Of a stretch of DNA of 64,000 nucleotides, positions 44,561 through 53,274 are shown piece after piece. The notes under the pieces were generated by a model. It made no database searches and was not told the origin of the DNA. It saw nothing but the letters and a program-made list of their open reading frames with translations. A program made the translations under genes and the position numbers. Origin of the DNA: an uncultured Parabacteroides sp. (GTDB taxonomy: Bacteria; Bacteroidota; Bacteroidia; Bacteroidales; Tannerellaceae); NCBI RefSeq assembly GCF_905196875.1, contig NZ_CAJJWO010000022.1, positions 9,824 to 73,823 on the forward strand. Direction: 5' to 3'. Within the stretch, counting starts at the first letter, position 1, and the number at the start of each line of letters is the position of its first letter.

Positions 44561-46024
44561 TTATTTTGGTACAGATCTCCTGCTATATTTCACCGCAACT
44601 CCTCCCCGTTCGGCTTTTTTACGTATCTTAAAAGAATTATTATCGACTTTTCCTGTAATAAATTCAGGTATATTATAAGATTTCATCAGGAGATCGTAAT
44701 AACCGGTATCCTTTTGAGGAAGTACAAAAGGCTTGGCAATAGCACCGGTTTCAGCTACATAAGCGAAAAAAGGACGTGTATATAGGCCGTCCATACGCCG
44801 GCTGCTAAATACAATCCAACGACTATTTGACGACCAGGAATGATAACTCTCAGTATCATCACTATTTACAGCGTTCGGATAAAAACCTTTCTTTGTTCGT
44901 AAATCGATCATATACAAATCGGCATCTTTATGCCAGACTGGGAAAGTTCCGTAAGCGGACAACGTGCAAAGCATAAACTTGCCATCAGGAGAAACACGTG
45001 GAAATGAAACGCTCTTCCCATCGGTATAGGCATTATAAAGAGTATCTGCTTTATTACCGAAGGTTCCTGTTTCCGGATCAAAAGACAAATAACATAAACT
45101 ATATGAAAGTTTTCTTATTGAATCGGGCATGGGACAAGCCGGAGCGCTACAATAAAACAATGTCTTGCCGTCCGGGGAAAATGTTGGAAATGTTTCGAAA
45201 TTATTTTTAGAGGTAGTTAGGGGAGTTGATAAGATTGTATGTTTCTCTATATCGTAAACAACCACATCGGAAGCTGTATCATATACTTCCGTACGTTGAG
45301 TCGGATGCAAATCCTGGGTTGTTTTATTCACGGAAAAAGCAATATATTTGCCGGAAGGATGCCAGAAAGGGTATACCAATGCAGAAATCGTTTCTTCAAC
45401 TTTTGTTTCCAAAAATTCAATCTCTCCTTCATCGATCAAGACTGTCCCACCCATTTTGGACCTCATGTGGAAAAGCATTTTATCCGGATTATACATACAA
45501 AACGAATGACAATTCACACAATTATAATTCGTTATCTTATTTTCATAGATAGGCGTTTCTTCATACGATTCCAAATTCCGCTGAAAGATTCCCATTTTGT
45601 TCCATAATGAATATCCGGGATCTATCAAACGATAAGCGAGATACGGATCTACGGCTTCTTTCGTCACATACATCGAAAAAGGGGAATAGGCAACCCATTT
45701 GTCTTGTTCTTTTTTTGCAATCGTTATCTCTATTGAATCGCCTTTGGCTTGGATCAGTAAGTCTTTCCACTTCTTTTCGGGAATACAAACTTCTCCATTT
45801 CTTCCTTCTACTTGAAACTCTTCGTCTCTATATCTGAACAAGGCAAGAATAGGCTGGCCTGAGGATTGAACAGAGAAATTTAACGGAGCTATATTATAAG
45901 GGATTGTCACATTTACATAATCCGGAAATATAGTAGGTAAACTTTCCATATTACCTAGTATTTGTCTATCTTTTGTACAAGCCCAGAAAAAAAACAATAA
46001 AATAATAAAATAGAACTGTTTCAT
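44561..46024 (-). CDS. PD40/TolB-like lipoprotein with one CxxCH haem motif
   Basis: A 487-residue lipoprotein (FFFWAC lipobox). An N-terminal beta-sandwich region precedes a single c-haem motif CVNCH (from residue 169, NYNCVNCHSF). A TolB/PD40 propeller follows (WHPSGKYIAFSVNKTT, FPTFSPDGKTLFYCS, SWSSNSRWIVFSSRRMDGL). Its plan of haem motif plus PD40 blades is related to the HzsA-like proteins of this window but with one haem. It is 11 bp downstream of the DUF6057 gene and these two probably form a unit. The function is unknown. Confidence 0.85.
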   Translation of the reverse strand: MKQFYFIILLFFFWACTKDRQILGNMESLPTIFPDYVNVTIPYNIAPLNFSVQSSGQPILALFRYRDEEFQVEGRNGEVCIPEKKWKDLLIQAKGDSIEITIAKKEQDKWVAYSPFSMYVTKEAVDPYLAYRLIDPGYSLWNKMGIFQRNLESYEETPIYENKITNYNCVNCHSFCMYNPDKMLFHMRSKMGGTVLIDEGEIEFLETKVEETISALVYPFWHPSGKYIAFSVNKTTQDLHPTQRTEVYDTASDVVVYDIEKHTILSTPLTTSKNNFETFPTFSPDGKTLFYCSAPACPMPDSIRKLSYSLCYLSFDPETGTFGNKADTLYNAYTDGKSVSFPRVSPDGKFMLCTLSAYGTFPVWHKDADLYMIDLRTKKGFYPNAVNSDDTESYHSWSSNSRWIVFSSRRMDGLYTRPFFAYVAETGAIAKPFVLPQKDTGYYDLLMKSYNIPEFITGKVDNNSFKIRKKAERGGVAVKYSRRSVPK

Positions 46025-46035
46025 CTCACCATTAT

Positions 46036-47775
46036 TTATTTTTTAAATACCAAGTAAAACCAATATGTATCTCCAAAAGAAGCAGCCATTACATCCCGAA
46101 AGTTTAGATACCCGCGCTTGTCATTCATGTCTTGGTTGAATGCTCCATACCTCTGTTCCACTTTCAAACCTACTCCTTTCTGTGCCCACACGGCCGGCTG
46201 CTCTTGAAACAAAGCAACGATTGCCTCCTGATGGCTAATAGACAAAGATGGCCAAACCTCAGTGTGATAATATTTTTCATATAAAGCTTCAAAATTTTTC
46301 AATGTTTTACTCAATATATGATATCCCAATAAATATTGAAAAGCGATCTGGTTATTTGGGTTGTTTACAGCCAGTTGTTCCAACGTTTTCAATATCGTGG
46401 AAGAAACGGCATATGTGCCTTTTCCTATTAATGCCTTTCTTTTTCCTCCCAGCAATACATCTTCATTCACTAAATTATCATTATACAAATATTTTCGTTG
46501 TTCGCTTGCCCATTGCCGATAAAACAAAGTACGTTCCAAGATATTAATATATTTTTCTGCTACCGGATAAGCGCCAAATATCAGATTAGTTTGTACCAAA
46601 CGTTTTAAGAAATAGGAACTTCCGGTTATCGACGATACATATCCTTCAAATGCAAACTTCTGTGCCGAAGCAATATCTCCTACATGAAAACAGATTTCAG
46701 TTAATACGACTGCACAAGGTAAAGAGCTGTCCCAGTTCGGTAATAAACAGTCTTTGCTAAATTGAGGATAATGAAATAGTTTATCCCCCAGCTTACCTTT
46801 ATTGGCCAATGCCAGATTTAAAACATTTATCGTTTGCAGATTTGCCTTTTCTGCTGAAAACATAGCTATTATTTTATCCCATTGCTCAGTTTTCAAATAA
46901 TAATCTTGCTTCATATTCTCTTGCCAGACCAACCTCCTTTGGCTTTGTATCCAATAAAAGGAGAATAATACCGGAAGTAATTGACTGAAGACAACTAAAA
47001 ACTCTTTTAATCCCGATAAGTTATTTTTCCTTCTTAAGTAGCCGGTTAAAACGATACCGGTTGGAAATACAATCCATGAATAATAGATCATTCCGGTATT
47101 CAAAAGCGGTTCGTAATAAAAATCCGGTAATAAAATCATCCGGTATTCTCCTTGCCAAGCCAGATGAACAGATAAATAAAATAATACAATCAATTCCAAC
47201 AATATCAAGAATATATAATACCAATACATTTTACGATATAGGAGTTCCCAAAGAAGTATACTCATTCCCAATAAAAACACAACTGATCCTGCCATTCCCA
47301 ATAAAACCGGTAACAAAAGACAACCTATGAGAAACCGGAACCTAAAATCCTGTACATTTATATACCAAAGAAAAAAAACGAGCATCAAGAGGTAAGACAC
47401 CGTACCTTGCAATCGATAATTCATGTCCAGGTGCAAAGGTAGAAGTGATAAAACAGGCAATAAAGAAATCAAATAAGAAAAATTAGTCGGAGCAATTAGC
47501 CTGCAAATTCGTTGCATCAATAACCCCACTATTAATAACAAAAAAGTCGTAATTAATGCACCGACATACGGTAATCTATAAAACTGAGAAAGAAAACCAG
47601 ATAGATAAAAAGCGAATCCACCAGGTTGACCTGACGTATCCCTAAAATAGTCCCATGTGAATGGAAATATTTGCAATTGTTCTATATAATAGAAATAGAA
47701 CTGGTAGTTATACTGCAAAAAAAAGAATAAACCACAGCATACAATTCCCCAAACAGCAATATCTTTATATTTCAT
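46036..47775 (-). CDS. DUF6057-like multi-spanning membrane protein
   Basis: A 579-residue inner-membrane protein. About ten hydrophobic helices fill the first 300 residues (for example GALITTFLLLIVGLLMQRIC, FLIGCLLLPVLLGMAGSVVF). The soluble C-terminal 280 residues are helical and TPR-like (NVLNLALANKGKLGDKLF, ASAQKFAFEGYVSSITGS). I recognise it as the DUF6057 type found beside PD40 cytochrome-like lipoproteins in Bacteroidales. The function is unknown; the shape resembles membrane proteins that handle surface or envelope polymers. It has its own candidate ECF promoter. Confidence 0.82.
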   Translation of the reverse strand: MKYKDIAVWGIVCCGLFFFLQYNYQFYFYYIEQLQIFPFTWDYFRDTSGQPGGFAFYLSGFLSQFYRLPYVGALITTFLLLIVGLLMQRICRLIAPTNFSYLISLLPVLSLLPLHLDMNYRLQGTVSYLLMLVFFLWYINVQDFRFRFLIGCLLLPVLLGMAGSVVFLLGMSILLWELLYRKMYWYYIFLILLELIVLFYLSVHLAWQGEYRMILLPDFYYEPLLNTGMIYYSWIVFPTGIVLTGYLRRKNNLSGLKEFLVVFSQLLPVLFSFYWIQSQRRLVWQENMKQDYYLKTEQWDKIIAMFSAEKANLQTINVLNLALANKGKLGDKLFHYPQFSKDCLLPNWDSSLPCAVVLTEICFHVGDIASAQKFAFEGYVSSITGSSYFLKRLVQTNLIFGAYPVAEKYINILERTLFYRQWASEQRKYLYNDNLVNEDVLLGGKRKALIGKGTYAVSSTILKTLEQLAVNNPNNQIAFQYLLGYHILSKTLKNFEALYEKYYHTEVWPSLSISHQEAIVALFQEQPAVWAQKGVGLKVEQRYGAFNQDMNDKRGYLNFRDVMAASFGDTYWFYLVFKK

Positions 47776-47812
47776 AATAATATTCGTTAGCTTAAATCTT
47801 TATTATTAATAA

Positions 47813-47841
47813 AGACTCAAAACCAACGAATACCCCTTAAA
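47813..47841 (-). promoter_or_regulatory. Candidate ECF sigma promoter of the DUF6057 gene
   Basis: Minus strand TTTAAGGGGTAT, then GGTTTTGAGTCT, with GGGG and GAGTC 14 nt apart; GAGTC is 39 nt before the start. An AT-rich stem-loop (47797-47815) overlaps its 3' side. Confidence 0.6.
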
Positions 47842-47855
47842 CAAATGTGATAAAT

Positions 47856-48851
47856 TTATTCCGTTGTCGGAAACGATGCAATACGTAGACGGGCAGCTCC
47901 CATCGGAACCAATGTTATTTCGTCTAATGCATCTGATTTTCTGGCATCCTCATATGGCAGCACATCGCATAAACCGTATTTATCGATCTTCCATTCCGGA
48001 ATAAGACGTCCCTGTGCCTTAAATATCAAAGGAACATTTGTCAATGTAAATGAATTATTATCAAAAGGCCACTCTTTGCGTTGAACAGAGATTGGAGCAT
48101 CTATCTGCAGAGCATAGTTCCACGGGCTTGCTGGGTAAATCTCATAAGTAGGCCATGTAGAAGCATCGGCCCCCTCCTGCCATTTTGAATCGCCGATAGC
48201 AGTTTCACGACTGTCTTTCTGTTGATAATCTTCATCTATCTTTAAAGACAAAGTCAGAGGATCATAATCGACACTGACACTATTTTTATTAACCTGCCAC
48301 TGACTATAATTAAATGTCATGGGAACCGTAAGAACGATTTCATCCGCCCTCGACTTTTACTTTCGCCTGACAAGCATTATATAAGACAGCAGCCATTCCG
48401 TTATCCGGTATCGCCATAAATAAGATTTTAACTTCATTCAGCATCTGGTTATCCTGAACGATATAAGCCAGGTTTGCATATCCGCGGAGCCAATAAGGGA
48501 CTTCCTCCCAACCCCATTGACCACCGGTTTTCAACCAGGCATTATCCTTCTTTTGTAACCTGGCGCTAATCTCTCCCCAAAAACCTGAGGAGCCCAAAAT
48601 CCCTTCGATCCAAATGAATCCCCTTTCTTTAAAGCATATCCGTCAGAAGCTCCTTTCGATCCTTCCCACATTTTCAAGTCTTTAGAGGTATACACCTGAA
48701 AGCCCCGATTAGAGTTTCCTCCGGTACCATACAGATAATAAGTTCCGTTTTCATAAAAGATCGTAGGATCAGTCAAATTAATATTCTGCCCGTGGATAGA
48801 AGCAACTCCTACACCAAAGAATACCCAAAATAGTAATAATAATTTATTCAT
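47856..48851 (-). pseudogene. Chimeric remnant: GH43 5' end joined to pieces of a GH127-like gene
   Basis: The start (MNKLLLLFWVFFGVGVASIHG signal, then LTDPTIFYENGTYYLYGTG) is a normal GH43 opening that stops being GH43 at GFWAPQVF. The sequence then continues in another frame as an inner part of a beta-L-arabinofuranosidase (GH127)-like protein (EISARLQKKDNAWLKTG, GWEEVPYWLRGYANLAY) up to ACQAKVKV. After a second frame change it resumes as the GH127 end (ADEIVLTVPMTFNYSQW, SDALDEITLVPMGAARLRI). Two internal deletions, each ending at a frame change, explain this. It cannot make an active enzyme. The promoter in front is intact, so decay may be recent. A mis-assembly is the alternative. Confidence 0.8.
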
Positions 48852-48893
48852 GGAATTGAGAATTATTTATAAAACGTTTTCTTTTACAAATAT

Positions 48894-48922
48894 AGACTCA
48901 AAAGAACGCTGTATCCCCTAAA
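48894..48922 (-). promoter_or_regulatory. Candidate ECF sigma promoter of the GH remnant
   Basis: Minus strand TTTTAGGGGATAC, then TTCTTTTGAGTCT, GGGG and GAGTC 15 nt apart, GAGTC 44 nt before the start of the remnant. Confidence 0.65.
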
Positions 48923-48936
48923 AAAATAAAGTTTTT

Positions 48937-49500
48937 TTACCACAAATATGAATAAGAATCTCCCAAATAAACTCTGATCTTTTTAAGTGCTATTGTTATT
49001 TGCCCCTCCACCGTCTTCTCTGAAATATGAAGTTGTTTGGCAATCTCTTTATTAGTCAAATTCTCTTCCCGACTTTTCTTGAATATCTCCCTGCACTTTT
49101 CCGGTAAAAGACATACGGCCTCCTCTACCAAACGGTACAATTCCTGAAACTCAAGATCCGAATTATAATCTTGTGCCACTTCACTGACAGAGAGATCCTC
49201 CAAATAGACCGGAATTTTTTTATCACGGATATAAGTAAAAGCCTTATTACGGGCAGCCTGAAAGAGATAGGCTTTTAATGTTAACTTTATCTCAAAACGT
49301 TCGCGATTCTCCCATATATAAGTAAAAATATCCAAGACCAACTCTTGCGACTTTTCCCGGTCATGGATATAATAGGTAATGAAACGCTCCAATGAATCGG
49401 TATACTGATAGAACAAATGCTTAAAAGCGATTTGATCACCTTCCTTTATCAGTTTCAGCAATAATATATCGTCGTTGTTACTGCTCATCCCTAAATTCAT
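48937..49500 (-). CDS. RNA polymerase ECF sigma-70 factor
   Basis: A 187-residue extracytoplasmic-function sigma factor. Region 2 spans about residues 25-95 (KHLFYQYTDSLERFITYYIH, FTYIWENRERFE). Region 4 spans about 125-180 (LLPEKCREIFKKSREENLTN, EIAKQLHISEKTVEGQITIA). It has the make-up of sigma factors paired with FecR in glycan-utilisation loci. The expected partner is the FecR at 43360-44346. It has a housekeeping promoter (TATCTTTG, 49520-49527), whereas the units downstream carry a different shared motif, which fits a sigma factor made constitutively and released on signal. Confidence 0.94.
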   Translation of the reverse strand: MNLGMSSNNDDILLLKLIKEGDQIAFKHLFYQYTDSLERFITYYIHDREKSQELVLDIFTYIWENRERFEIKLTLKAYLFQAARNKAFTYIRDKKIPVYLEDLSVSEVAQDYNSDLEFQELYRLVEEAVCLLPEKCREIFKKSREENLTNKEIAKQLHISEKTVEGQITIALKKIRVYLGDSYSYLW

Positions 49501-49519
49501 TGATTATTTTTACAGGCCT

Positions 49520-49527
49520 CAAAGATA
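49520..49527 (-). promoter_or_regulatory. Housekeeping promoter -7 element of the ECF sigma gene
   Basis: TATCTTTG on the minus strand fits TAnnTTTG about 20 nt before the ATG. Confidence 0.6.
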
Positions 49528-49620
49528 CACAAAGATTCAATCCTTCCTTAACAAAAGATTCTTTTATTTAATATTCACGCTTTAAAACATAATATTTGTT
49601 CCTAAATACGTTCCAACAGA

Positions 49621-49659
49621 AAATAAAAAAGTCTTATAAACTTATAGCTTATAAGACTT
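49621..49659 (-). terminator. Terminator of tRNA-Arg
   Basis: A perfect 11-bp stem (arms 49629-49639 and 49649-49659, AAGTCTTATAA/TTATAAGACTT) is followed on the minus strand by TTTTTTATTT, 16 nt past the tRNA end. Confidence 0.88.
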
Positions 49660-49674
49660 TCTATATTCAAACTG

Positions 49675-49748
<74 letters not shown>

Positions 49749-49815
49749 ATCCTTATTTGCGGTGCAAAGGTAGTACTATTTTTTTAATATGCAAACCGGA
49801 AAGCCTTTTTTTTCA

Positions 49816-52170
49816 TTAGAAGGGATAACCTACAGCAAAATGCCAGGCAAAATTGCCCTTCAGATTAGGATTCAGAATAGCCCAGCGATCTTTACCTCTT
49901 TCCTGAGGATTATACGCCTTCATACCCGTATCAAAACGGATCAGGAAGAAGTCGAAATCAAGACGTAAACCCAAACCATAAGAAACGGCTATCTCTTTAT
50001 AAAAACGGGAGAAATCGAAATTAGCATTTTCACGATCCTTATCCTTGTGCATGGTCCAGATATTTCCGGCATCCACATAAGCTGCCATTTCAAACTTCCA
50101 GAACATCTTTGTACGATACTCCATATTCAGGTCCAACCGGATATCACCTACCTGGTCGGCAAAAGTACCATCCGGACTGATCCTCATACTTCCCGGCCCC
50201 AGCGAGCGGACAGACCATCCACGTACACTATTTGCACCTCCTGAAAAGTAGCTGCGTTCGAACGGTAACATCCTCGCATTTCCATAAGGATAGCCGACTC
50301 CTACTCCTGCATGAAAAGCCAGTTTATTACGACTGTCTAACACAATACTTCTACTGAAATCGACATCTCCTTTTATAAACTGGGAGTAATTGATGCCGAA
50401 TAAACGATACAAGCCATCCTCGTCCTTCTTCTCATTCGTCAGTTTGGAAATCAAATAAAGCATATTACCCGCCATTTCAAACGACACACGCAATGAATGC
50501 GTATTTCTTAACCGGTTCTGAGGATTATAATTGCTGAATGAATAAGTATATCCGGAACCGACAACAAACTGATCCGTAAAATTATAAAGCTTCATCGACT
50601 CAGGCAGATCTTTTGCAAAAGTTGAATCGATCTTCGGCAAATGCACATAATCTATATCCAACAGCTTAAAAGTATGACGCGCCTGCATATTTGAACGGTC
50701 CTGCCAGATATAACTCCATCCTCCGGAAAGAATCGCACGTCGGTATTCAGGACGTGTCTGGATGCCATAACTGACCTTAAATTCAGTTGAAGCACGTATT
50801 TTACGTTTAAAACTTTCACTGACAAAAGGGAACAAGAAACGAGGAAACAAGACAGACGACTCCGCTCCCAACTCCCAGTAACTACTACCGTCAGAACTTG
50901 AAGACAACGCCTCATAAGCTCCGCGCACCTTGGCCGAAAACACTTCCGATCCTTTGAATATATTCCTGTGTTGATAATTCACACTGGAAGCAAAACCAAA
51001 GTCACCGGCCGAGTTCGTACCTTCCAGGTCGACACCGAAACCTTGCAGTTTGGCAGGCGAAGTCAGGATCGTACAATTTAGCTTCATCGTATCCCCTTCC
51101 TCCACTTCCGAAAAACGTATGTTCACATTTCTCAGTGCCCGAAGGGCGGCAAAAGAAGAATAGGTCTGTTCCACCCCCCGTTCATTGAACAGGCGACCCG
51201 GAGTAATATAAGTACTCTTACGCAAAACGCCCGGACGAATACTTCTTCCGCCCTTACCATATAAAATCTGCAGATCGCCTACTTTCACCGTATCGGACGA
51301 AGTCAGTTTCAAATCACTCTGTACCTGATTCAACGGATCATAATCCGTAACGATCGTGACATCCTTTATATAATACTGACGATGCAAGGTATCGATAACC
51401 GAACCGTCGGGTTTAAGCAGGCGGTACGGCTTCAGAACCAGATCCAGATCCACAATATTCCGATTATAGGAGCTATCGGCCAGATAAGCCAGATAATCAC
51501 GGTTAAAGGCATAATACCCCCTCCGCCGAAGCTGCGTAGTGATCCGCTGACGTTCCTTATCCAGGACATCCCGGTCAAAGAGTGCACTATCCTTTATCAG
51601 GGAATTATAATCTTCCGGAGAAATACGGAAAGCCGACGACACGGCTGAACGCCGGGGTGCCTTCAAATGAGCGATACTATCGATCTTCGGATCATCCAGA
51701 TTCATCGTATAATTATGTATCCGGTAAGGTTTATTCGAGTTAATCCGGTAGGTAACCACCGCTTTTTTTTGCCTGGAAGTATCTATCGTAGCAGCAACCT
51801 CGGCATTCACATATCCCTTGTTGATAAAGAAACGCCTCAATTCGTCGGTCGACTGATCCACCAGAGCAGTATCGAGAATAACAGGCGGTTCGCCAATACG
51901 GCGAAGCTGTTTACTCAGCCACCGTTTCTCATTCCGTCCCGACCAATCGTATACAAAAAGCTGCCACTTCATCAGTCCGAACACCTTAAAGTTAGGCTGC
52001 TGCCTCAGATAAGGCTTCAACTCATTGGCTTTATAGGATTTATTATCGGAAACGATTTCTACTTTATCCAGCAGATATTCTCCGTCACCGACATATTTTG
52101 TCGTACTGCAAGCGGCCAGTATCCAAGCAAGGCATAGGAAATATAGTATATGGAGGATTCCCTTCATCAT
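49816..52170 (-). CDS. Omp85/BamA-TamA-like outer-membrane assembly protein (lipoprotein)
   Basis: A 784-residue outer-membrane protein. It has a lipoprotein signal (WILAAC), unusual for Omp85 proteins in proteobacteria but common in Bacteroidetes. POTRA domains cover roughly residues 25-400 (YVGDGEYLLDKVEIVSDN, RRFFINKGYVNAEVAATI). A surface-antigen barrel follows, with FSGGANSVRGWSVRSLGPG, which holds the conserved barrel motif VRGW, and the ending FAWHFAVGYPF. It probably inserts or exports proteins or lipids at the outer membrane, like TamA. It is divergent from the SpoU gene. Confidence 0.93.
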   Translation of the reverse strand: MMKGILHILYFLCLAWILAACSTTKYVGDGEYLLDKVEIVSDNKSYKANELKPYLRQQPNFKVFGLMKWQLFVYDWSGRNEKRWLSKQLRRIGEPPVILDTALVDQSTDELRRFFINKGYVNAEVAATIDTSRQKKAVVTYRINSNKPYRIHNYTMNLDDPKIDSIAHLKAPRRSAVSSAFRISPEDYNSLIKDSALFDRDVLDKERQRITTQLRRRGYYAFNRDYLAYLADSSYNRNIVDLDLVLKPYRLLKPDGSVIDTLHRQYYIKDVTIVTDYDPLNQVQSDLKLTSSDTVKVGDLQILYGKGGRSIRPGVLRKSTYITPGRLFNERGVEQTYSSFAALRALRNVNIRFSEVEEGDTMKLNCTILTSPAKLQGFGVDLEGTNSAGDFGFASSVNYQHRNIFKGSEVFSAKVRGAYEALSSSSDGSSYWELGAESSVLFPRFLFPFVSESFKRKIRASTEFKVSYGIQTRPEYRRAILSGGWSYIWQDRSNMQARHTFKLLDIDYVHLPKIDSTFAKDLPESMKLYNFTDQFVVGSGYTYSFSNYNPQNRLRNTHSLRVSFEMAGNMLYLISKLTNEKKDEDGLYRLFGINYSQFIKGDVDFSRSIVLDSRNKLAFHAGVGVGYPYGNARMLPFERSYFSGGANSVRGWSVRSLGPGSMRISPDGTFADQVGDIRLDLNMEYRTKMFWKFEMAAYVDAGNIWTMHKDKDRENANFDFSRFYKEIAVSYGLGLRLDFDFFLIRFDTGMKAYNPQERGKDRWAILNPNLKGNFAWHFAVGYPF

Positions 52171-52187
52171 TCAACCTTTTACGCACG

Positions 52188-52195
52188 CAAATGTA
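52188..52195 (-). promoter_or_regulatory. Promoter -7 element of the Omp85 gene
   Basis: TACATTTG on the minus strand, 18 nt before the ATG. Confidence 0.6.
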
Positions 52196-52217
52196 GCTGA
52201 AATTAAATAAATTCCCT

Positions 52218-52225
52218 TACTTTTG
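52218..52225 (+). promoter_or_regulatory. Promoter -7 element of the SpoU gene
   Basis: TACTTTTG fits TAnnTTTG, 20 nt before the ATG. Confidence 0.6.
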
Positions 52226-52244
52226 CTTTGTAAAAAGAGTAAAG

Positions 52245-53012
52245 ATGCTGAGTAAGTCTAAAGTAAAACAGATCCGTTCGCTTGAATTAAAGAAGTTTCG
52301 TAACGAGTTAAATGCATTTGTTGCCGAAGGGAATAAGCTCGTGGCCGATATGTTGCACGCATTCGAATGCGACCTCCTGATAGCCAAACCATCCTGGATG
52401 GCTACACAGGGAGATATCCCTGCTAAAGAGTTACTGGAAGCCGACGATGAAGATATCCGTAAAGCCAGCTTCCTGAAAAACCCGCAGGATGTACTTGCCG
52501 TCTTTAAACGTCCCGTCTGGTCGCTGGAAGATGCAGACCCGGCAAACCAGCTGATTATTGCCCTCGACGGGATACAAGACCCCGGAAACCTCGGCACGAT
52601 CATCCGGCTCGCCGATTGGTTCGGGATCGAACATATCGTATGCAGCCAGGATACCGCAGACGTATTCAGCCCCAAGACCGTACAGGCGACTATGGGTGCC
52701 CTGGTCCATGTAAAAGTACATTACACCGATCTGCAAGCTTACCTGCAAGCGCAACATGAAAAGAAAATCCCCTTGTACGGCACCTTCCTCGACGGAGAGA
52801 ATATGTATACAAAAGAATTATCCGGCACAGGTATCCTCATTATGGGAAATGAAGGAAACGGCATCCGTCCGGACATCGAAGCACTTGTAAACGAAAAGTT
52901 GTATATCCCCAACTATCCGCAAGAGCGGGAAACCTCAGAGTCGTTGAATGTAGCAATCGCGACAGCAGTCGTCTGTGCCGAGTTCAGACGTCGCGGGAGT
53001 AAAATGGGTTAA
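52245..53012 (+). CDS. SpoU/TrmH family RNA 2'-O-methyltransferase
   Basis: A 255-residue cytosolic enzyme that methylates ribose 2'-OH in rRNA or tRNA using S-adenosylmethionine. The N-terminal substrate-binding domain (about 1-95) precedes the knotted SPOUT domain, whose three motifs are ALDGIQDPGNLGTIIRLAD, LIMGNEGNGIR and ERETSESLNVAIATAVV. RlmB-like proteins have this form, but the target nucleotide cannot be deduced. The 3' end overlaps the antisense small gene 52935-53267 by 78 bp. Confidence 0.94.
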   Translation: MLSKSKVKQIRSLELKKFRNELNAFVAEGNKLVADMLHAFECDLLIAKPSWMATQGDIPAKELLEADDEDIRKASFLKNPQDVLAVFKRPVWSLEDADPANQLIIALDGIQDPGNLGTIIRLADWFGIEHIVCSQDTADVFSPKTVQATMGALVHVKVHYTDLQAYLQAQHEKKIPLYGTFLDGENMYTKELSGTGILIMGNEGNGIRPDIEALVNEKLYIPNYPQERETSESLNVAIATAVVCAEFRRRGSKMG

Positions 53013-53267
53013 CCGGAAGACGGAAACCGGACTACCCTCCGTCACGTTATCGGCCGCCGATACCCATTGGTCAGGCACAAAATCTCCATCTACCGGGACA
53101 GTTATACCTGCCGGTACGGGGATTAATGTACCATCATAAAATTCGGTATTTGCTATTTCCTGCTCCAAAGGATATACACCGACGAAACGCCCTTCCGCAT
53201 CCAACTCGAGGTAATGCATACGGAACCATTTCTTCCAGTATATATAATGCGAAGCAATCCTGCGCAT
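52935..53267 (-). CDS. Conserved-looking small hypothetical protein
   Basis: A 110-residue protein of unknown function. It starts RRIASHYIYWKKWFRMHYLE and continues with a short beta-type sequence rich in Val/Pro/Gly (FVGVYPLEQEIANTEFYDG, ITVPVDGDFVPDQW). The frame starts 8 bp after the DUF4296 stop and shows normal amino-acid composition over its first 75 residues. The last 26 residues lie over the SpoU 3' end. It probably belongs to the ileS-lspA transcription unit as its last gene. Confidence 0.6.
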   Translation of the reverse strand: MRRIASHYIYWKKWFRMHYLELDAEGRFVGVYPLEQEIANTEFYDGTLIPVPAGITVPVDGDFVPDQWVSAADNVTEGSPVSVFRLTHFTPATSELGTDDCCRDCYIQRL

Positions 53268-53274
53268 ACAAGGA

